This document shows, in pieces, positions 11,329-19,926 of a stretch of 51,016 nucleotides of DNA. A program made the translations under genes and the position numbers. Where the stretch lies: assembly GCA_903926465.1 (NCBI GenBank), contig CAIYJE010000048.1, positions 1 through 51,016 of the forward strand, given 5' to 3'. The notes below the pieces were generated by a model. The model did no database searches. It saw nothing but the letters and a program-made list of their open reading frames with translations, and was not told the origin of the DNA. The number at the start of each line of letters is the position of its first letter. Positions within the stretch are counted from its first letter, which is position 1. The stretch is from an uncultured Planctomycetales bacterium. GTDB lineage: Bacteria; Planctomycetota; Planctomycetia; Isosphaerales; Isosphaeraceae.

Positions 11329-14300
11329 TCATTTCTTCCTGGCATGCAGCTGGGCGGCTGCCTGGCCGGTGGGCCGCACGACGCCGAAGTACCGCACGGC
11401 CGAGGCGGGGCCCGCCAGGGTTCGGGCATTGACCTGGGTGACCAGGTTCCGGCCGTTGGGAGAAATGACATCGGTTCCGATGGGGAACCCGTACACGTTT
11501 TGGACCCCGGAGTTGGTGCCGTTCACCACGACCTTGTAGACGCGGTGCACGGGCAGAGCCGAGGCGAATTTCAGAGTGACGGTGCGCTGGGAGACACCCA
11601 CGACCACGGATTGGACGGGGATTCGCTTGCCGTTCCAGAAGACCTGATAGTTGGCCACGTTGCCGGCCGTGACAGGATCAAGCGACTGGTTGAAGCCCAG
11701 GGTGACCTGAGTGGGCTGTTTGTTGTATCCGAACCGCTGAACGCTCATGATCTGGGCGGCCACGGCGGGGATTTGCTGGACCAGCTTGCCGGTACCGCCA
11801 ACCAGGTTGAAGGTTGGCTGAGAGAGCAGTGGCGTGCTGTTGAACAGTGAATTCAAGGAGCCCTGAGCCCCGTTATTCACGGTGGTGAACAGTGTGGGCA
11901 AACCGCCGGTGGTTGGGCTGGCCAGCGCCACTCCGGTGGGTGATCCACCCACCGAGAACGGCTGGGCAGGTGCCAGGGTTCCGTTCCCCTGCCCCAGCAG
12001 GATGCTGGCATCGTTGGAGCCACCGTTGCCAACAACCACATCCAGGATGCCGTCGCCGTTCACGTCACCGGAGGTAACCGAGGTGGGCAAGGTTCCTGCC
12101 ACGTAGTTGGCGGCAGCAGCAAAGGTGCCGCTGCCCTGGTTCAGGAGCACGCTGACATTACCGGAGCCCTGGTTGGCCACGATCAGGTCTGGGTTGCCGG
12201 TGCCCCGCAGCGACGCGGCCACCAGGGCAACAGGCCCTGAGCCCACCGCGTAGCTGACGGGCGGGCTGAAGGTGGCGGGGAGGCTCTGGGTCCCCTGCCC
12301 CAGCAGAACGTTGACCAGGTTATCGGCTTTGCTGGTCACGGCCAGGTCTGGCTTACCGTCGCCATTGAAGTCTGCCGTAACGATCGAACTGGGAGCATTT
12401 CCCAGACCGATGTTGATGGGTGCGTCGAAGGATCCGTCTCCCTTGCCGAGCAGCACGCTGATGGCGCTTGAGCCTTCGTTGGCCACGGCAATATCGGGGA
12501 TGCCGTCGGCGTTGAAGTCGGCAATGGCGGCACCCACGGGCGATGCGCCTACCGTGTAGTTCACGGCCGGAGCAAATGCTCCCTTGAGCTGACCGATGAG
12601 AACACTGATTGTGTTGGCGTCTTTGTTGACAACCACCAGGCTCTGGCGTCCAGTCTTGGTCAGGTCGCCTGAAGCCACGGCCACAGGATTGGCACCCACC
12701 GCGTAGTCCACAGGCTGGGCGTAGCCGCCGTTGGTCTGGCTGAGGATTACGCTGATACTGTTGGCACTGTTATTGGCCACCGCCTGATCGGGGATGCCGT
12801 CCAGATTGAAATCAGCCACGGCCAGTCCGGCTGCCGTGCCGGTGGTGGTGTAGCTCTGGCCAGCGCCCAAGAGGCCGCCTGATTGTCCCAGCAGGGTGGC
12901 CACGGTACCCGAGACTTTATTCACCACGGCCACATCGTAGCCGCCTTGCTGGTTGAAGTTCCCTACCACGGCGGCCACGGGGCCAGACCCGGTGGCGTAG
13001 GAACCGGCGGCCAGAAAGAGCGACTTGGCAGAGGTACCCTGGTTTTGCAGGGTTAGCAGGGTCCCGCTCTGGGGTTCGGTCACCAGCAAATCACTCAGGC
13101 CACTGGCGCCGGTGACTGCGGTCAGTGAGCCAGGCACCTGGGTGAGTGGTACCGGGGTGCCCAGCAAGAATGTCCCGTTTGAGCCCTGGCTCATCAGGGG
13201 GACGACCGACTTATCGGTTTCGTTGGCCACCGCCAGGTCTGGGTAACCATCACTGTTGAAATTGCCGGCCACCATAGCAATTGGGCCGTTGCCAACCTGG
13301 TAATTCACGGCCGGTGCAAGGCCCGTGAGGGCGCTATTCAGGAGCACACTCACGTCGTTCGAGCCGTGATTGGCCACGGCAATATCCAGCCGGCCATCCT
13401 GGTTGAAGTCTTGCAGGACAACGGCCCGTGGGTCGGTGCCCACCGTGTACGGGGTTGGAGTTGCAAAGCCACCGCCAGCCTGCCCCAGAAACACGAGCAC
13501 TTCCCCGGTGCTGCTGGTCACGGCCAGATCCGAAGTTCCGTCACCATTGAGATCACCGGCCGCAATTGCCGCTGGACTGGTGACACCGGTCAGGCTGGTA
13601 CCCGGCTTGAATGACCCGGATGCGCCTCCCAGCAAGATCGAGACGTTATTCGATCCCTTGTTGGCCACCGCCAGGTCCAGGAATCCGTCATGGTTGAAGT
13701 CGGCCGCGGCAATACCGTCGGGCGCGGTTCCTACCGGGTAATTGACGGGGTTGGAGAAGTTTCCGTTCCCCTGTCCCAGCAGAATGCTGACCGAGTTGGA
13801 GCCGGTGTTGGCCACCGCCAGGTCGCTGATTCCATCATGGTTGAAATCGCCGCCCAGTGCGGCTGAGGGGTTGGCTCCCACCGTGGTGGTTGCCGGGTAG
13901 TTTGGCGGAAAGGTGTTCTGGTAAAGCGCGGCTATGGCCACGGCCTGGGGAAGCTGGAGCCCCAGGGTCAGGTTGCTGGTGGCCGTGGCGTTGTAAATGA
14001 GCGGGACGTTGATGGTGACCTGGGTCTGGTTGGGGGCGAAGGTGGCCACCCCCGAAGTTGCCGTGTAGTTCACACCAGCGATGGCCGTTCCATCCACGGT
14101 GTTGTAGGCAACCTGGGTTTCCTGAGCCAGTTCCGAGGTTGTCCCGGTTCGGGTCAGCACAAACGGAATCGAAGTCTGAGACGGGTTCTGCATCACGGCC
14201 GGGTTTGACGCCGTGATCGTGACCGTCATCTCAATCCGGCTTTCCAGACGCTCACAGCTCAGCTCCGCCCGGGGGCGAACCCGCGTCCCCTGCCGGCGAT

Positions 14301-14367
14301 CCGCCAGCGAACTCTCCAATGGGCCAAGAGTTGTCATCCGTCGCTTCGAGTGGGCCGACCTGCTCAT
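11329..14367 (-). CDS. Secreted FG-GAP/VCBS repeat protein with N-terminal Calx-beta domain
   Basis: A 1012-aa protein, probably exported and cell-surface or extracellular. The basic N-terminus (about 1-35) leads to 'CERLESR', a variant of the LExR motif found at the start of many large planctomycete secreted proteins. Residues 45-145 resemble a Calx-beta domain ('TVDGTAIAGVNYTATSG'). Then come about 13 repeats of 55-65 aa with cores such as 'DFNHDGISDLAVAN' and 'SILLGQGNG', the FG-GAP/VCBS pattern with Asp-rich Ca2+-binding loops; a few (DLTKTG, SLRGTG) have degenerate loops. Together they suggest one or two seven-bladed propellers. The C-terminal 150 residues form a different beta-rich region. 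The start at 14367 has GGGAG six bases upstream. It lies between rpoB and rpoC on their strand. Adhesion or matrix binding is an inference. Confidence 0.85.
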   Translation of the reverse strand: MSRSAHSKRRMTTLGPLESSLADRRQGTRVRPRAELSCERLESRIEMTVTITASNPAVMQNPSQTSIPFVLTRTGTTSELAQETQVAYNTVDGTAIAGVNYTATSGVATFAPNQTQVTINVPLIYNATATSNLTLGLQLPQAVAIAALYQNTFPPNYPATTTVGANPSAALGGDFNHDGISDLAVANTGSNSVSILLGQGNGNFSNPVNYPVGTAPDGIAAADFNHDGFLDLAVANKGSNNVSILLGGASGSFKPGTSLTGVTSPAAIAAGDLNGDGTSDLAVTSSTGEVLVFLGQAGGGFATPTPYTVGTDPRAVVLQDFNQDGRLDIAVANHGSNDVSVLLNSALTGLAPAVNYQVGNGPIAMVAGNFNSDGYPDLAVANETDKSVVPLMSQGSNGTFLLGTPVPLTQVPGSLTAVTGASGLSDLLVTEPQSGTLLTLQNQGTSAKSLFLAAGSYATGSGPVAAVVGNFNQQGGYDVAVVNKVSGTVATLLGQSGGLLGAGQSYTTTGTAAGLAVADFNLDGIPDQAVANNSANSISVILSQTNGGYAQPVDYAVGANPVAVASGDLTKTGRQSLVVVNKDANTISVLIGQLKGAFAPAVNYTVGASPVGAAIADFNADGIPDIAVANEGSSAISVLLGKGDGSFDAPINIGLGNAPSSIVTADFNGDGKPDLAVTSKADNLVNVLLGQGTQSLPATFSPPVSYAVGSGPVALVAASLRGTGNPDLIVANQGSGNVSVLLNQGSGTFAAAANYVAGTLPTSVTSGDVNGDGILDVVVGNGGSNDASILLGQGNGTLAPAQPFSVGGSPTGVALASPTTGGLPTLFTTVNNGAQGSLNSLFNSTPLLSQPTFNLVGGTGKLVQQIPAVAAQIMSVQRFGYNKQPTQVTLGFNQSLDPVTAGNVANYQVFWNGKRIPVQSVVVGVSQRTVTLKFASALPVHRVYKVVVNGTNSGVQNVYGFPIGTDVISPNGRNLVTQVNARTLAGPASAVRYFGVVRPTGQAAAQLHARKK

Positions 14368-14755
14368 CTTTATCTCCCGCGCCCCAGCCAACGGACGCCT
14401 GTGTGACGTTCCATCCCGAAGTTTCAAACCGCACGTGACCCGGTTTGGTCACGCCCATCCCTATCATCCATGATCCTGTGTCGATCCCTGACCAATCCTT
14501 GAGAAACTGCCAAACTGAAGCGAATGGCTAAGATAGAGATTTTAGAGAGTTTATCATGCGGTTTTGGGGCGAGTCAAATTGGGCCGCAAGAGCCTGGGTT
14601 AAGCTGTAGGGGTGGCGCCGCTCGGGAGCCTGCGCCCGACTGGAGAAAATATGGCGTCGCGGACGTGACCGGGGCTCTTGGGTCTGAGAGAATGCAAAGC
14701 GCGGAGCGGCGTGTGGATCGCCCGACTGGACATCTGGCCGACAGGACTTTCTCTC
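14368..14755. other. Divergent intergenic region (388 bp)
   Basis: Lies between the divergently transcribed FG-GAP gene and the TIM-barrel gene and must hold both promoters. No confident -35/-10 pair, operator or small gene could be recognised. Confidence 0.5.
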
Positions 14756-15625
14756 ATGATTCTCTCAACGACTCTGGTCTGGATCTCGCTTGGAGTGCTG
14801 CCGCTGGTGAGCGACGATCCCAAGCCACCCGGACAGGCCGCCGGTCTTTATGCGCATGAGAATTTGGTAGCGTGGTGCATTGTTCCGTTCGACGCCAAGA
14901 AGCGGGGCCCTGAAGAGCGGGCGGTCATGATGGAGTCGCTTGGGATCAAGCGTTACGCCTATGACTGGCGTGCTGAGCACCTGCCCACGTTTCCGCAAGA
15001 GCTAGAGGCGATCAAGCGGCACGGCATTGAGTTGACGGCGGTCTGGTTCCCCGGTTCGCTGGATAACGATGCTCGCTACCTGCTGGAGCAACTGGCCAAG
15101 GCCGGGCTGAAGCCACAGTTGTGGGTCACGGGCGGAGGCGACGCCCCCAAGACGCCTGAGGAGCGAGAGGCCCGGATTGAGGCCGAGGTGGCCCGGCTCA
15201 AGCCGATTGCCGAGGCGGCCGGCCGCCAGGGAAGTTCGGTTGCGCTGTATAACCATGGTGGCTGGTTTGGCGAGCCTGAGAACCAGATTGCCATCATCAA
15301 GAAGATCGGCCTGCCGAATGTGGGCCTGGTTTACAACTTGCACCATGGTCATGACCATCTTGAGCGGTTCCCCGCCCTGCTCCAGACCATGAAGCCGTAC
15401 CTGCTGGCCTTGAACCTGAACGGGATGGTGAAGGACGGCGAGAAGCTGGGCAAGAAGATCCTGATCATTGGTCAGGGAGACCTGGATGGTCAGTTGCTCA
15501 CAATTATCCGTAACAGCGGCTGGAACGGGCCGATTGGCATCCTGAATCATACCGACGAAGATGCAGGGGTCCGGTTGAAGGCCAACCTAGACGGCCTGGA
15601 CCAGGTAGTAAAGCAACTGCCTTGA
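14756..15625 (+). CDS. Secreted sugar-phosphate-isomerase/AP-endonuclease-2-like TIM-barrel protein
   Basis: A 289-aa protein with a hydrophobic leader (about residues 1-19, 'MILSTTLVWISLGVLPLV') typical of an exported protein, then a xylose-isomerase-like barrel. Visible barrel elements are 'GIKRYAYDWR', 'HGIELTAVWFPG', 'SSVALYNHGGWFGEP', 'NVGLVYNLHHGHDH', 'LLALNLNGM' and 'GPIGILNHTDE', with His and Asp/Glu residues at strand ends where this family binds a divalent metal. Planctomycetes have many such exported paralogues, usually of unknown substrate. The Met at 14756 is preferred because AGGA lies nine bases upstream and it yields the signal sequence; the open frame reaches back to 14678. 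A terminator hairpin follows the stop. Confidence 0.8.
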   Translation: MILSTTLVWISLGVLPLVSDDPKPPGQAAGLYAHENLVAWCIVPFDAKKRGPEERAVMMESLGIKRYAYDWRAEHLPTFPQELEAIKRHGIELTAVWFPGSLDNDARYLLEQLAKAGLKPQLWVTGGGDAPKTPEEREARIEAEVARLKPIAEAAGRQGSSVALYNHGGWFGEPENQIAIIKKIGLPNVGLVYNLHHGHDHLERFPALLQTMKPYLLALNLNGMVKDGEKLGKKILIIGQGDLDGQLLTIIRNSGWNGPIGILNHTDEDAGVRLKANLDGLDQVVKQLP

Positions 15626-15648
15626 AGTGGCGTGAGTCGGTGTTGATG

Positions 15649-15678
15649 CACCTGGCCGGATTCGGCCAGGTGTTTTGG
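15649..15678 (+). terminator. Intrinsic terminator after the TIM-barrel gene
   Basis: CACCTGGCC (15649-15657), loop GGATTC, GGCCAGGTG (15664-15672), then TTTT. A perfect nine-pair stem with a short T run, 23 bases after the stop codon. Confidence 0.8.
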
Positions 15679-15725
15679 AAGCGTCAAAGTGACATTTCGA
15701 CAGCTTCTCCCGTAGACTGAATGCT

Positions 15726-16316
15726 ATGGAAACACTACCGCTGGGCCTGCAATCCTGGGAACGGACACTGTTTGCCGTGGAACTTGTCAAGAACCGTTTA
15801 TTACGGGTGACGGCGGCGCTAAATTTGGCGGGGATATCCTATGCGGTGGTCGGTGGTAACGCTGTGGCCGCGTGGGTGGGTCGTGTTGATCAGTCGGCCG
15901 TGCGGTTCACCCAGGATGTCGATTTACTGATCAGGCGATCTGACCTGGAGGCGGTCAAGAAGGCTCTGGAACCGGCTGGCTTTGTGTATAGACATACAGC
16001 AAGTATCGATATGTTCCTGGACGGCCCGGAAGCCAGAGCGCGTGATGCCGTGCATGTTGTGTTCGCCGGTGAGAAGGTACGTTCCGATTACCCATGGCCC
16101 GCGCCTGATGTGGACGAAGTCGAGGCTACGGAGGCATTCCAGGTTCTCAGGCTGGATTCCCTCGTTCGCATGAAATTAACGTCGTATCGGGACAAGGACC
16201 GCACACACCTGCGGGACATGATCGACGTCGGCCTGATCGACCAATCCTGGCCGGCCAGGTTGCCGGCTGAACTGGCTCTCCGTTTGCAGGCCCTGCTCGA
16301 CAATCCTGAAGGGTGA
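15726..16316 (+). CDS. Orphan nucleotidyltransferase-like protein (AbiEii/NTase superfamily type)
   Basis: A 196-aa protein with the start of a polymerase-beta-type nucleotidyltransferase fold: 'YAVVGGNAVAAW' (Gly43-Gly44) followed by 'FTQDVDLLIR' with Asp64 and Asp66 as the likely metal-binding pair, and a later 'VLRLDSLVRMKLTSYRDKD' helix typical of the minimal NTase group that includes AbiEii. The arrangement suits NMP transfer to a protein or RNA substrate. No AbiEi-like antitoxin or other small partner gene sits beside it: the TIM-barrel gene with its terminator is upstream and the ECF sigma gene follows after 170 bp. So a toxin-antitoxin role is not supported. No Shine-Dalgarno is evident at the ATG. 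Confidence 0.7.
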   Translation: METLPLGLQSWERTLFAVELVKNRLLRVTAALNLAGISYAVVGGNAVAAWVGRVDQSAVRFTQDVDLLIRRSDLEAVKKALEPAGFVYRHTASIDMFLDGPEARARDAVHVVFAGEKVRSDYPWPAPDVDEVEATEAFQVLRLDSLVRMKLTSYRDKDRTHLRDMIDVGLIDQSWPARLPAELALRLQALLDNPEG

Positions 16317-16488
16317 TTTCTGGCTGATTCCGAGACAAGTTACTGGCACGGATGTTCCTCAGCTTCGGTTTGGTCCATCCCGTCCATTAGGTCTCAAAAA
16401 AAACTTTCTTAAAAAACCGCGTAACCCATAGCAAACCTGCGGGCAGTATCTGTGTGTGGCGAGACCGTGAGGCGGAGGTTTGCAAGAC

Positions 16489-18528
16489 ATGGCACGAGCA
16501 CCCGCGGGCAGTGTGGTGCGGAACCTGGGGCGGCTGTTCGACTCTGGCACCACCGTAGGGCTGGATGAGACAGAGCTGCTGGCGCGCTTTGTGTTGCACC
16601 AGGATGAGTCGGCGTTCGAGGCCATTGTACAGCGGCACGGGCCCATGGTCCTGGCTGTATGCCGACGCTTGCTGGCGGCCGACCCCCACGCGGTGGAAGA
16701 CGCCTTTCAGGCCACCTTCCTGGTTCTGGTCCGGAGGGCGCGGTCGATCCGCAACCCCGCGCGGCTTGGTCCCTGGCTCTACGGCGTGGCTTATCGGGTA
16801 GCACTCCGATCCAGGGCCAACACTCTCCGCCTGCGCTCTCGCGAAATGGGTGGCGAAGCGCTCAGGATTCACGAGCCGGCGCATGTGGTGAATGTTGAAC
16901 CAGGGCTTGGCCCAGAACTTCACGAGGAACTCAGGCGTTTACCCAGAGCCTACCGCGACGTGCTGGTGGTTTGTGACCTTGAGTGCCACAGCCACGAAGA
17001 GGCGGCCCGCTTGCTAGGCTGGCCGGTGGGCACCGTGAAGGGGCGTCACTTCCGGGCCCGGGAACAACTCCGCCAGCGGCTCAACCGGCGTGGCCTGACG
17101 CTGCTAGTCCCCGCGCTGGTGGCCGCGCTCCCGGTCGATGCCCGGGCGGCTGTGCCTTCCAGGCTTGTGGACCTCACACTTCAAAACGTATTGGCATTCG
17201 CAACCGGAAAAACTATCGCCGGCGCGGCCGTTGCCTCCACGGCGGCTGTTACCCTGGCGCAAGGAGTTCATCATTCCATGACCACGTCATTGATCAGCAC
17301 GATCGCGTTAACACTGGCGGCGGCCGGCACCCTTGGCACCACCGCCGTGGTGGCAACCCGCCAGGGTGCTCAAGGCCCACAGGCGGGTGCCGTGACGGCG
17401 AATACAGCCCCGCAGGCAAGTGGGAATACGATAGCCTCGGATAAACCGGAATCAGCTCAGAAACCTACGGTCGACTCGGATGTGTCTTCGTCGGTTAAGG
17501 ATTCTGGGGCTGACCCGGGAATTGCCGCGAAAAAAGAGTTGATTTCACGGTTGCGAGAAGAGCTGCGGCGTACTCAGTTCGATGACCAGGTGACGCAGGC
17601 GATCGGCGACATGCTCGGCAACCCTGAACTGTTTGAGGATCGGGTCGCAATCATTCGGAAAACCTCAGTCTCGAACATGATTCGGGACATTCCTCAGGTT
17701 GGAAGCGAAGCCGCGACCAAGGCTCACCTGGCACGGCTGACGGGGTTTACCGAGAAACTGAATAAGCTTGTCACTGAGAATCCGCAGGAACCCGGCGCTG
17801 CACGAATCCGGTCCGTGATGAACTCCTCCAGGGCGAAAGAGGAAGGTGCCGACAAGGTCGATCCCAAGGTTTCCACCCTGGACTTGAAACTTCAGTTACT
17901 GCTTGCGGAGGCCGAACTCTGGATCGTCGAGGCACATGCGAACCGGCCGCTGACAGGACTTGATGGAGGAGCCGGGGTTTTGGACCGGGTTGATGCTCTT
18001 CCCACGCCCGACCAGAGCTTTGACCCAATCACGCAGGCCATTCTGAGCGCACTTGACAAACCGCTTACCCTGAATATCCAGGGGAATACTCTGGAAGCTG
18101 CTCTGGAACAAATCCAGTTATTAGTGAAGGAACCAGGCTTGCCCGAAGGACGCTTGCCGATTTACTTCGATCCAGTCCCATTTCACGAATTCGGTGTTGC
18201 AAAAGACGAGCTTCTCGCCCACGAGGTCGCCATCAATCTGAGTGGGGTTCCCCTGAAAACGCAACTCAGACTGCTGCTCAAGCAGGTGGACCTGAGTTAT
18301 GTCGTGAAGGATGGGCTGATCTTGGTAGATACGCCGGACCACTTCCGGAACCTGTTCAGCGATCTCAGCGAAATCGAGGGCGATCCACCCGTTCCGGGTT
18401 ACGGAGCCATGCCCAAGGCCGGTTTTACAGCCTCGGGAGGAAGCGGCGGCATGTCAGGCGGCATGAGCGGCGGCATGTCAGGCGGCATGAGCGGCGGCGG
18501 TAGCACGCTTGGCGGTGGTATGAGGTAA
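16489..18528 (+). CDS. ECF sigma factor with membrane-anchored C-terminal extension
   Basis: A 679-aa protein. Residues about 25-110 form sigma region 2 ('ESAFEAIVQRHGPMVLAVC', 'AFQATFLVLVRRA', 'GPWLYGVAYRVA'), and about 140-200 form region 4 ('LPRAYRDVLVVCDLE', 'HEEAARLLGWPVGTVKGR'), as in planctomycete ECF factors. A long extension follows: an Ala-rich linker, one membrane segment near 265-285 ('SLISTIALTLAAAGTLGTTA'), then about 390 residues likely outside the membrane. The last part has a two-repeat module ('LTLNIQGNTLEAALEQI' and 'GVPLKTQLRLLLKQVDLSY') resembling the short N-terminal domain of secretins and TonB receptors. It ends in SGGM repeats. Start ATG 16489 has GGAGG ten bases upstream. 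No separate anti-sigma gene is adjacent, so the extension may regulate the sigma part directly (inference). Confidence 0.88.
   Translation: MARAPAGSVVRNLGRLFDSGTTVGLDETELLARFVLHQDESAFEAIVQRHGPMVLAVCRRLLAADPHAVEDAFQATFLVLVRRARSIRNPARLGPWLYGVAYRVALRSRANTLRLRSREMGGEALRIHEPAHVVNVEPGLGPELHEELRRLPRAYRDVLVVCDLECHSHEEAARLLGWPVGTVKGRHFRAREQLRQRLNRRGLTLLVPALVAALPVDARAAVPSRLVDLTLQNVLAFATGKTIAGAAVASTAAVTLAQGVHHSMTTSLISTIALTLAAAGTLGTTAVVATRQGAQGPQAGAVTANTAPQASGNTIASDKPESAQKPTVDSDVSSSVKDSGADPGIAAKKELISRLREELRRTQFDDQVTQAIGDMLGNPELFEDRVAIIRKTSVSNMIRDIPQVGSEAATKAHLARLTGFTEKLNKLVTENPQEPGAARIRSVMNSSRAKEEGADKVDPKVSTLDLKLQLLLAEAELWIVEAHANRPLTGLDGGAGVLDRVDALPTPDQSFDPITQAILSALDKPLTLNIQGNTLEAALEQIQLLVKEPGLPEGRLPIYFDPVPFHEFGVAKDELLAHEVAINLSGVPLKTQLRLLLKQVDLSYVVKDGLILVDTPDHFRNLFSDLSEIEGDPPVPGYGAMPKAGFTASGGSGGMSGGMSGGMSGGMSGGGSTLGGGMR
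18442..18501 (+). repeat. Five tandem 12-bp units encoding SGGM
   Basis: Units AGC/TCA-GGC-GGC-ATG alternate, making a 24-bp higher-order repeat, and encode (SGGM)4-SGGG at the C-terminal end of the ECF sigma protein. The alternating Ser codons suggest duplication of a two-unit block. Confidence 0.9.
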
Positions 18529-18582
18529 CGGCCAGCTCAGTAAGCCCGAAGTTGGCCATTATTTTGGAGTGGTACAAAATTT

Positions 18583-18611
18583 GGGCGTGGCTCCTGCGCA
18601 GAACCACGCCC
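18583..18611. terminator. Bidirectional terminator between convergent genes
   Basis: GGGCGTGG (18583-18590) pairs with CCACGCCC (18604-18611). On the minus strand it is followed by AAATTTTGT and on the plus strand by TTGTCTTC. It lies between the 3' ends of the ECF sigma gene and the thioredoxin gene. Confidence 0.75.
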
Positions 18612-18623
18612 TTGTCTTCAACC

Positions 18624-19745
18624 TCAGAACGTGCGGCCCAAGATCTCGACAATTGCCCGCTTGAGCTCCAGCGGGTCGAACGCCCCTGACTTGCGGTACA
18701 CGATCTTGCCCCCGGGAGCAATCACCAGGGTGTACGGCACCGGGCCGGGCCATTCCTTATCCAGGGCGTCCGCCAGCGTATCTTTGTTGGGGCCGGTGAA
18801 CAGGTAATTATTCGCCGAGAGGTGGGCCTTGGCCAGCAGGTCACGCGCCTCGGCCATCTTCTCTGGCTCATCCACGCTAATGGTCACCATCTCAAACTTG
18901 CGAATCCGGTACATTCGGAGCATGGTCGTCAGTTCGGGCAACTCTTCCACGCAGGGGCCGCACCAGGTGGCCCACAAGTTCACCACCAGCAGCTTATCGG
19001 TATCGTTCTTGGCCAGTTTCTTGATCGCCTCAACGTCGATTGGCTTGATCTCAACAGGCTCGGCGTTCCATTTGGCGAGAGAGTCTTTGGCGCTCTGGCG
19101 CTTGTCTGACCATTTGGTTGAGCAGCCGGGCACCCTGGTCGTTTCCACGGGCACCGGCTTGTCGGCCAGCAACGCATTCACGGCATTGATGGCGTCGTGC
19201 GAGGTGACCGGCTTCACTTCCTGGTCGTCGAACCGGCCCTGGTAGCGCAGCGTGCGGTCTTTGTCAAAGATGAACACGTGTGGCGTGGCGAGTACACCAA
19301 AGGTCCGCGAAGTGGCCTGCGTGTCACCATCGTACAGGTAAGGATACGTGTACCAGTGATCGCGGGCACGGATTTTCATGTCTTCAAACGAATCGTCCAG
19401 GTCGGTGTAGCCCAGTTCGTCGAGCCTGACCGCCAAGGGGTCGTTGGGTGAAATCGCGACCAGGGCAACCCCTTTGTCTTGGTAGGCGGCCTGAAATTCA
19501 GCCAGGCGTTTCTCGTAGGCCTGGGCCGTGGGGCAATGGTTGCAGGTAAAAACGACCATCAGCACGCGACTTTGGGCGAAGTCTTGCAGGGTATAGTCTC
19601 GGCCGTCAACGCCCGGCAATTTGAAGTCCGGGGCTTTAGCTCCGATCGCCAGCGGCTTGGGGTCTTCGGCACTTCCGGTTGCGGTTAAGGGCAAGGCGCA
19701 CAATGCCAGCGCCGCCAGTTGCGCAGGTTTCATCAGCCAAGACAT
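18624..19745 (-). CDS. Exported protein with two thioredoxin-fold domains (redoxin + TlpA-like)
   Basis: A 373-aa protein with a signal peptide (residues 1-26). The first domain (about 32-190) is AhpC/redoxin-like with 'FTCNHCPTAQ' (Cys68, Cys71). The second (about 235-373) is TlpA/ResA-like with 'WATWCGPC' (Cys262, Cys265) and a cis-Pro region 'PVPYTLVI'. Both CxxC pairs are intact, so the protein could pass electrons between two sites or reduce thiols outside the cytoplasm, perhaps during cytochrome c assembly; a c-type cytochrome gene lies 2.1 kb away, but that link is only suggestive. Start 19745 has AAAGGA about eight bases upstream. It diverges from the DUF885 gene. Confidence 0.87.
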   Translation of the reverse strand: MSWLMKPAQLAALALCALPLTATGSAEDPKPLAIGAKAPDFKLPGVDGRDYTLQDFAQSRVLMVVFTCNHCPTAQAYEKRLAEFQAAYQDKGVALVAISPNDPLAVRLDELGYTDLDDSFEDMKIRARDHWYTYPYLYDGDTQATSRTFGVLATPHVFIFDKDRTLRYQGRFDDQEVKPVTSHDAINAVNALLADKPVPVETTRVPGCSTKWSDKRQSAKDSLAKWNAEPVEIKPIDVEAIKKLAKNDTDKLLVVNLWATWCGPCVEELPELTTMLRMYRIRKFEMVTISVDEPEKMAEARDLLAKAHLSANNYLFTGPNKDTLADALDKEWPGPVPYTLVIAPGGKIVYRKSGAFDPLELKRAIVEILGRTF

Positions 19746-19926
19746 GAAGGGTTCCTTTCAAGTGAGCCAGATCCAGGCAGGACAGTCGGCCTGACCGTCT
19801 CGATACCGCATTATCGGCCAAGTGTTGGTGCCCGCCAAGGGGCGAGCAGGCTCGACGATTGCCCGGGGATTGGCCACACTAAGATCATCCCTGCCCCTGC
19901 CTTGCCTTTTGTGCGGAGATCGCGGC

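Noticed and set aside
11329-14367. FG-GAP repeats as a CRISPR-like or DNA-level tandem array
   Set aside because: The periodicity is at protein level (55-65 aa) with divergent DNA; there are no identical short repeats with regular spacers.
15726-16489. AbiE-type toxin-antitoxin or phage-defence system
   Set aside because: Only the nucleotidyltransferase-like gene is present; upstream is a terminated TIM-barrel gene and downstream an ECF sigma gene, with no antitoxin candidate.
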